DNA of 33,842 bases, taken from assembly GCA_021799255.1 (NCBI GenBank), contig JAJZAV010000006.1, positions 1 through 33,842 on the forward strand, in the 5' to 3' direction. This DNA is from Bacillota bacterium (lineage in GTDB: Bacteria; Bacillota; Bacilli; Alicyclobacillales; Alicyclobacillaceae). The translations under genes were made by a program, and so were the position numbers. Positions 30,780 through 33,842 of this stretch are shown piece by piece. Positions within the stretch are counted from its first letter, which is position 1. Every line of letters starts with the position of its first letter. Below the pieces are notes generated by a model. That model saw only the letters and a program-made list of their open reading frames with translations, searched no databases and was not told the DNA's origin.

Positions 30780-32771
30780 TCACCCCAACGGATAATCGGC
30801 TACGTTGACGATTTGGCGAACGAGCGTCAACGTCGTTGACGAAGCGGTCTTGCCATTATGCGCGGTAAGCCGTGGCAGCGTCGGTGGGCGCTCGGTCGTG
30901 GTCGCAACGATGAGTGCCTGGTTTTGATTCAGGGTCAAATTGATGAGAGGGGCGCTATATTCCCCAAGCCGCCGGCCAACCCCGTGAAGGATATCGTGGT
31001 TGTACGCGCTGTACGCCAAAAGCCAACTCGGAGTGCTCACAAAGGGCGCCGACTCGGGCTCCTTCAGCATCACCCGTCGTCCTGGAGCCATGTCGCCGAT
31101 GGGGAACATCTTGTCGTTCCAAAACACCGCGACGTCGTGCAGCGTGTACGGGGTTCGGTTCTGAATCGTGCCCGTAAAATAGTACGTCGAATCAAGCGTG
31201 GTGTTGAACTCTCCCTGACCGGTGATGGAACCCGCGGAATACAGATAGCGCATCCCCCATCTCCCAACCGCGTCAAACGACGCGAAAGAACTCTTGTGCA
31301 TCTGCGTGATGGTCGCCGTGCCGATACGCCGAATGCCTTCTTGCGCCAGGGGCAAGAGGAGCGTTGGCTGAGACGTATGCGCCGTCACGTCCACGGTATG
31401 CGGGGACATGAAGGCGGAGATCCCGTACGACTCCGCCTGCGAGTTCCCGACGAGATCCACCACGGCGACCCCCTCCGTGAGCATTCCTTCGGGGCGTTTC
31501 GTCTCTCCGAACGAATAGATGGAAACCGTGGTTACCACGCTAAGCAAAGGCAATACCCCCCATGCGAGCGACTGTTTCCGAAGTCGCTTCAACACGAAGA
31601 ACGCCAGAGGTCCCACCAAAAAGATGTACGCGCTGAAAATCATCCCCCAGTAACGCAGGGACGGCACCCGCAACGGCGACAGGGAGTCGCTCGCGCGACT
31701 CAGCGTGAGAATGCCGTTCGGATCCAGCAGATTCTGCACCGCGTTGAGGCTGGTGTTGTCCATCTGCTTGAGCAAGGTGGACCATAAAGACACGTCGCCC
31801 GGCCACTGAAGCAGAACGGATTGGGTCGGAAAAAACGACGTCTGGACAACCGCTCCCCGCCCCACCGTCATGGAGGCAATGAGCGGCAGGGTTTTCGATC
31901 CCGCTATAATCCGCGCCCCCTGGCGAATCCCTTCCCCTTCCATGAGCAGCGTCCGGTGAAGCGGGGTCTTTGGAACCAGGTTCGCGAACAAGCTGCCGGA
32001 TACCCAATGATCGGGGCCGGCGACGATGGGGAGCGCAGGGGTTGTACCGCCCCATTTAACCCCCGTTACAAACAGCATCCCACCCATTCGAACCCACGTC
32101 CAGAGCGCTTCCTGCTGGTCCTTTTTCAGGCCGAACAGGGTGGTCGGAGTGGTAACGACGGCGGTTAACGTGTCAAGGAGGTTGGGCCTGTCCGGAAAAT
32201 CGGCAGGATATAGGGCGAACGGCAAGACGGGATTGTTGGCAGGCGAAGGCCCCGTGGTTCCCGTCAAGAATTGAGCGTTTATGGCTTGCGTTGACAAAAC
32301 GGCCACCAGGTCGTTGTTGTCAATCCGAGTCGCATTCAGATAGGTCTTAGCAATGATGCGGCCATTGCTAACGCAGTCCACCTCGGGACTCGTCAGCTTG
32401 GACAGGATGTTTCCTGGCACCGCGATGACCTTTTTGCTCCAACCTGTAGGAATGTGAAGGGGCCACTCGACTCGTCCGTTTTGCGACGGCCCAGAGGGGG
32501 TAAACCCGTTGACGGAGAGCACGAGGCGAGCGGACACGGGTTTACCCACGTTGTCGATGGAGATGTTCACCGGAATCCAATGATTCTCGTTAAAATAACC
32601 GGCGTATCCGACCGCTGCAGTCATGGTTACTGGATGAGTAGGGGTAGCCGCCTCAGCGCTCGACTCAGGCATTGCCACCGTCGCAACCATCGCTAAGGTG
32701 GCAATCACACTGGCCGTATAGATACTTCGCACAGGCTGAAAAGAACCCCGCTTGAGAGGCCGAAATGTCAT
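30780..32771 (-). CDS. Large extracytoplasmic membrane protein, GldG-like partner of the ABC transporter
   Basis: 663 residues. A signal peptide is likely at residues 17-42 (SIYTASVIATLAMVATVAM..AEAA). Residues 45-370 look extracytoplasmic: a beta-rich part, then FPDRPNLLDTLTAVVTTPTTLFGLKKDQQEALWTWVRMGG MLFVTG (residues 192-236), the pattern of the amidotransferase-like domain in GldG/DUF4350-type ABC partners. Two helices follow (about 375-394 and 402-420), joined by a basic loop, and residues 421-663 return outside and look beta-rich. GAGAGGAA precedes ATG 32771 by 11 bases. It ends 7 bases before the ATPase, so it is very likely a subunit of that transporter. No enzymatic residues are obvious. 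Confidence 0.65.
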   Translation of the reverse strand: MTFRPLKRGSFQPVRSIYTASVIATLAMVATVAMPESSAEAATPTHPVTMTAAVGYAGYFNENHWIPVNISIDNVGKPVSARLVLSVNGFTPSGPSQNGRVEWPLHIPTGWSKKVIAVPGNILSKLTSPEVDCVSNGRIIAKTYLNATRIDNNDLVAVLSTQAINAQFLTGTTGPSPANNPVLPFALYPADFPDRPNLLDTLTAVVTTPTTLFGLKKDQQEALWTWVRMGGMLFVTGVKWGGTTPALPIVAGPDHWVSGSLFANLVPKTPLHRTLLMEGEGIRQGARIIAGSKTLPLIASMTVGRGAVVQTSFFPTQSVLLQWPGDVSLWSTLLKQMDNTSLNAVQNLLDPNGILTLSRASDSLSPLRVPSLRYWGMIFSAYIFLVGPLAFFVLKRLRKQSLAWGVLPLLSVVTTVSIYSFGETKRPEGMLTEGVAVVDLVGNSQAESYGISAFMSPHTVDVTAHTSQPTLLLPLAQEGIRRIGTATITQMHKSSFASFDAVGRWGMRYLYSAGSITGQGEFNTTLDSTYYFTGTIQNRTPYTLHDVAVFWNDKMFPIGDMAPGRRVMLKEPESAPFVSTPSWLLAYSAYNHDILHGVGRRLGEYSAPLINLTLNQNQALIVATTTERPPTLPRLTAHNGKTASSTTLTLVRQIVNVADYPLG

Positions 32772-32842
32772 GAGTCAAACCATTCCTCTCGTTCACTACC
32801 AAGACTAGCCTAGGTCAACAGTGGTCCCATTCACTATGCCGA

Positions 32843-33842
32843 TTATAGCATTTCGACTAGACGCGCGTTTCGTGGTCGAACTGTTTGCTCAGGTCCTGGA
32901 ATCTTTGTGGTTCTACTTCGATGCAAAGGAGATTCTCGAACTTGCTGTGGGTGCTTAGCGAGCCAAACCGCGAACTGAGCCTGGGTCTTCGCCAACGTTG
33001 CCCGCATTTCGGCAGTCATGAGACTGCGTGCCGGTTTAGGATTCATCTCAATGACCCAGACTTTCCCGTCTTTGTCGACGCCGAGATCGAACCCGGCGAG
33101 CCCCACGTGGGAATTTCGCTGGCTGAGGAGCGTAGCGACATTGATGGCGCACTCAGAGAGTTCCCGCACCGGAAGCCGTTTCCCCTCGCGTCGGGCCATG
33201 AGAATCGCTCGCTCAAGCGAAAGCCGCTCTCCTCCCGCAATCAAGTTGGTCACGACCCCGTCGGCAGCCGCCTGCTTGGGCACGATGCCGATGAGTTGCC
33301 ACTTGCCTTCGCCATCCCGATGCACGACAACACGAAAGTCGAGCCTGCGGCCGCCCACCGTCATCAAATCGATACCCTTTTGCACCAGGTGCAGAGGCTG
33401 TTTGCGCCTCGCCAACCTGCGAAGTAGTTCAGCGTTAGAAATGACCTCGCGGATCCCCTTGACTTTGCCGTTGATCCTATCGATGGACATTCTAAAATTG
33501 CCATCTCTCAGATACTCGACTCGAGTGACCCCGTTGCCGCCGTAGCCGCCACTCGGCTTTACATAGGCCACTTTCCACTCTTGAATCAAGGAGGCGGCAC
33601 GTCGGACATCGGTCAGCTGCTCCGTCGGCGGCAGGTAATCCTTGTGAATACTTGGCTTGAGCAGACGAACCATCTGCCACTTGCCCGGCATTATGGGATT
33701 GAAAAGTGGAAGGTTGTTCTGTCTGGCCATCCTCCGCAGTTCTTCGGAATACCCGCTCACGGACAAGTGGACGTACACATTCTCATAGAATACATTAGGT
33801 AGCGGGACGATTCTCTTCGTCCAATTGCCAAACGGATCGTTC
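32843..33842 (-). CDS. YheC/YheD family ATP-grasp, spore-coat-associated protein (5' end outside window)
   Basis: The frame remains open to the right edge (visible end ...LPNVFYENVYVHLSVSGYSEEL), so the start is outside; YheC/D proteins are longer, usually with a D/NVxYxx motif here. ATP-grasp features: WKVAYVKPSGGYGGNGVTRV, RRKQPLHLVQKGIDL, RRLDFRVVVHRDGEGKWQLIGIVPKQA, and GLAGFDLGVDKDGKVWVIEMNPKPARS, with the Mg-binding N-P at the end. Family members are produced in sporulation and found with the coat; the reaction is not established. The exported membrane-protein gene starts 71 bases downstream of its stop. Confidence 0.9.
   Translation of the reverse strand, partial: NDPFGNWTKRIVPLPNVFYENVYVHLSVSGYSEELRRMARQNNLPLFNPIMPGKWQMVRLLKPSIHKDYLPPTEQLTDVRRAASLIQEWKVAYVKPSGGYGGNGVTRVEYLRDGNFRMSIDRINGKVKGIREVISNAELLRRLARRKQPLHLVQKGIDLMTVGGRRLDFRVVVHRDGEGKWQLIGIVPKQAAADGVVTNLIAGGERLSLERAILMARREGKRLPVRELSECAINVATLLSQRNSHVGLAGFDLGVDKDGKVWVIEMNPKPARSLMTAEMRATLAKTQAQFAVWLAKHPQQVRESPLHRSRTTKIPGPEQTVRPRNARLVEML

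Noticed and set aside
1-33842. Prophage, insertion sequence, CRISPR array, tRNA or rRNA
   Set aside because: I looked for transposase motifs, direct/inverted terminal repeats, spaced repeats and tRNA-like cloverleaves; none was convincing.

Overview
The window reads as a chromosomal segment of an endospore-forming Bacillota, most like the Alicyclobacillaceae / Bacillales. The basis is: sigK with a pro-sequence, an alpha/beta-type small acid-soluble spore protein, a YheC/YheD spore-coat-associated protein, T-box leaders, the Gram-positive heme enzyme HemQ, the yqeG-yqeH-aroE-nadD-yqeK-rsfS-yqeM gene order, and the order hisS-aspS-6S RNA-rarA-cymR-cysteine desulfurase-alaS-ireB-ruvX-mltG known from Bacillus. 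GC looks moderately high and GTG/TTG starts are frequent. No rRNA, tRNA, transposase, prophage or CRISPR was seen. Most of the window is conserved housekeeping; accessory material is concentrated at 14.0-15.7 kb, 24.0-24.2 kb and 27.5-32.8 kb.

Layout. 0-5.3 kb (minus): the yqe cluster (PGP-phosphatase-like YqeG, ribosome GTPase YqeH, AroE, NadD, YqeK Ap4A hydrolase, RsfS, methyltransferase YqeM), without the YhbY-type gene that usually lies between aroE and nadD. 5.4-12.9 kb (minus): a T-box-controlled alaS, then ireB, ruvX, mltG and a class B PBP, then sigK, which has its own SigE-like promoter. 12.9-15.3 kb: an AI-2E family permease (minus), a pair of fluoride channel genes (plus) whose charge bias predicts opposite membrane orientation, and a 63-residue zinc-ribbon protein (minus). 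15.3-15.7 kb: an AT-richer stretch with no convincing gene. 15.7-23.0 kb (minus): cysteine desulfurase, CymR, RarA, 6S RNA, AspRS and HisRS, with a convergent spore SASP gene inserted between cymR and the desulfurase, and a hisS-aspS T-box leader whose specifier region reads GACAU (Asp GAC overlapping His CAU). 23.2-25.6 kb (plus): hemQ and hemL (heme synthesis) flanking a small minus-strand gene. 25.7-27.3 kb (minus): thioredoxin and a CaCA-type cation exchanger. 27.5-32.8 kb (minus): a compact five-gene cassette (large extracytoplasmic membrane protein, ABC ATPase, ABC-2 permease, short HlyD-like anchor protein, membrane-anchored roadblock-like protein). The right edge cuts a YheC/YheD ATP-grasp gene.

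How it works together: aminoacyl-tRNA supply is sensed by two T-box leaders; sulfur supply is linked to CymR and the desulfurase; cell-wall growth is represented by IreB, MltG and the PBP; and late sporulation by SigK, SASP and YheC/D. The 27.5-32.8 kb cassette is the best candidate for an undescribed system: each part resembles a known family, but the combination has no function I can name.
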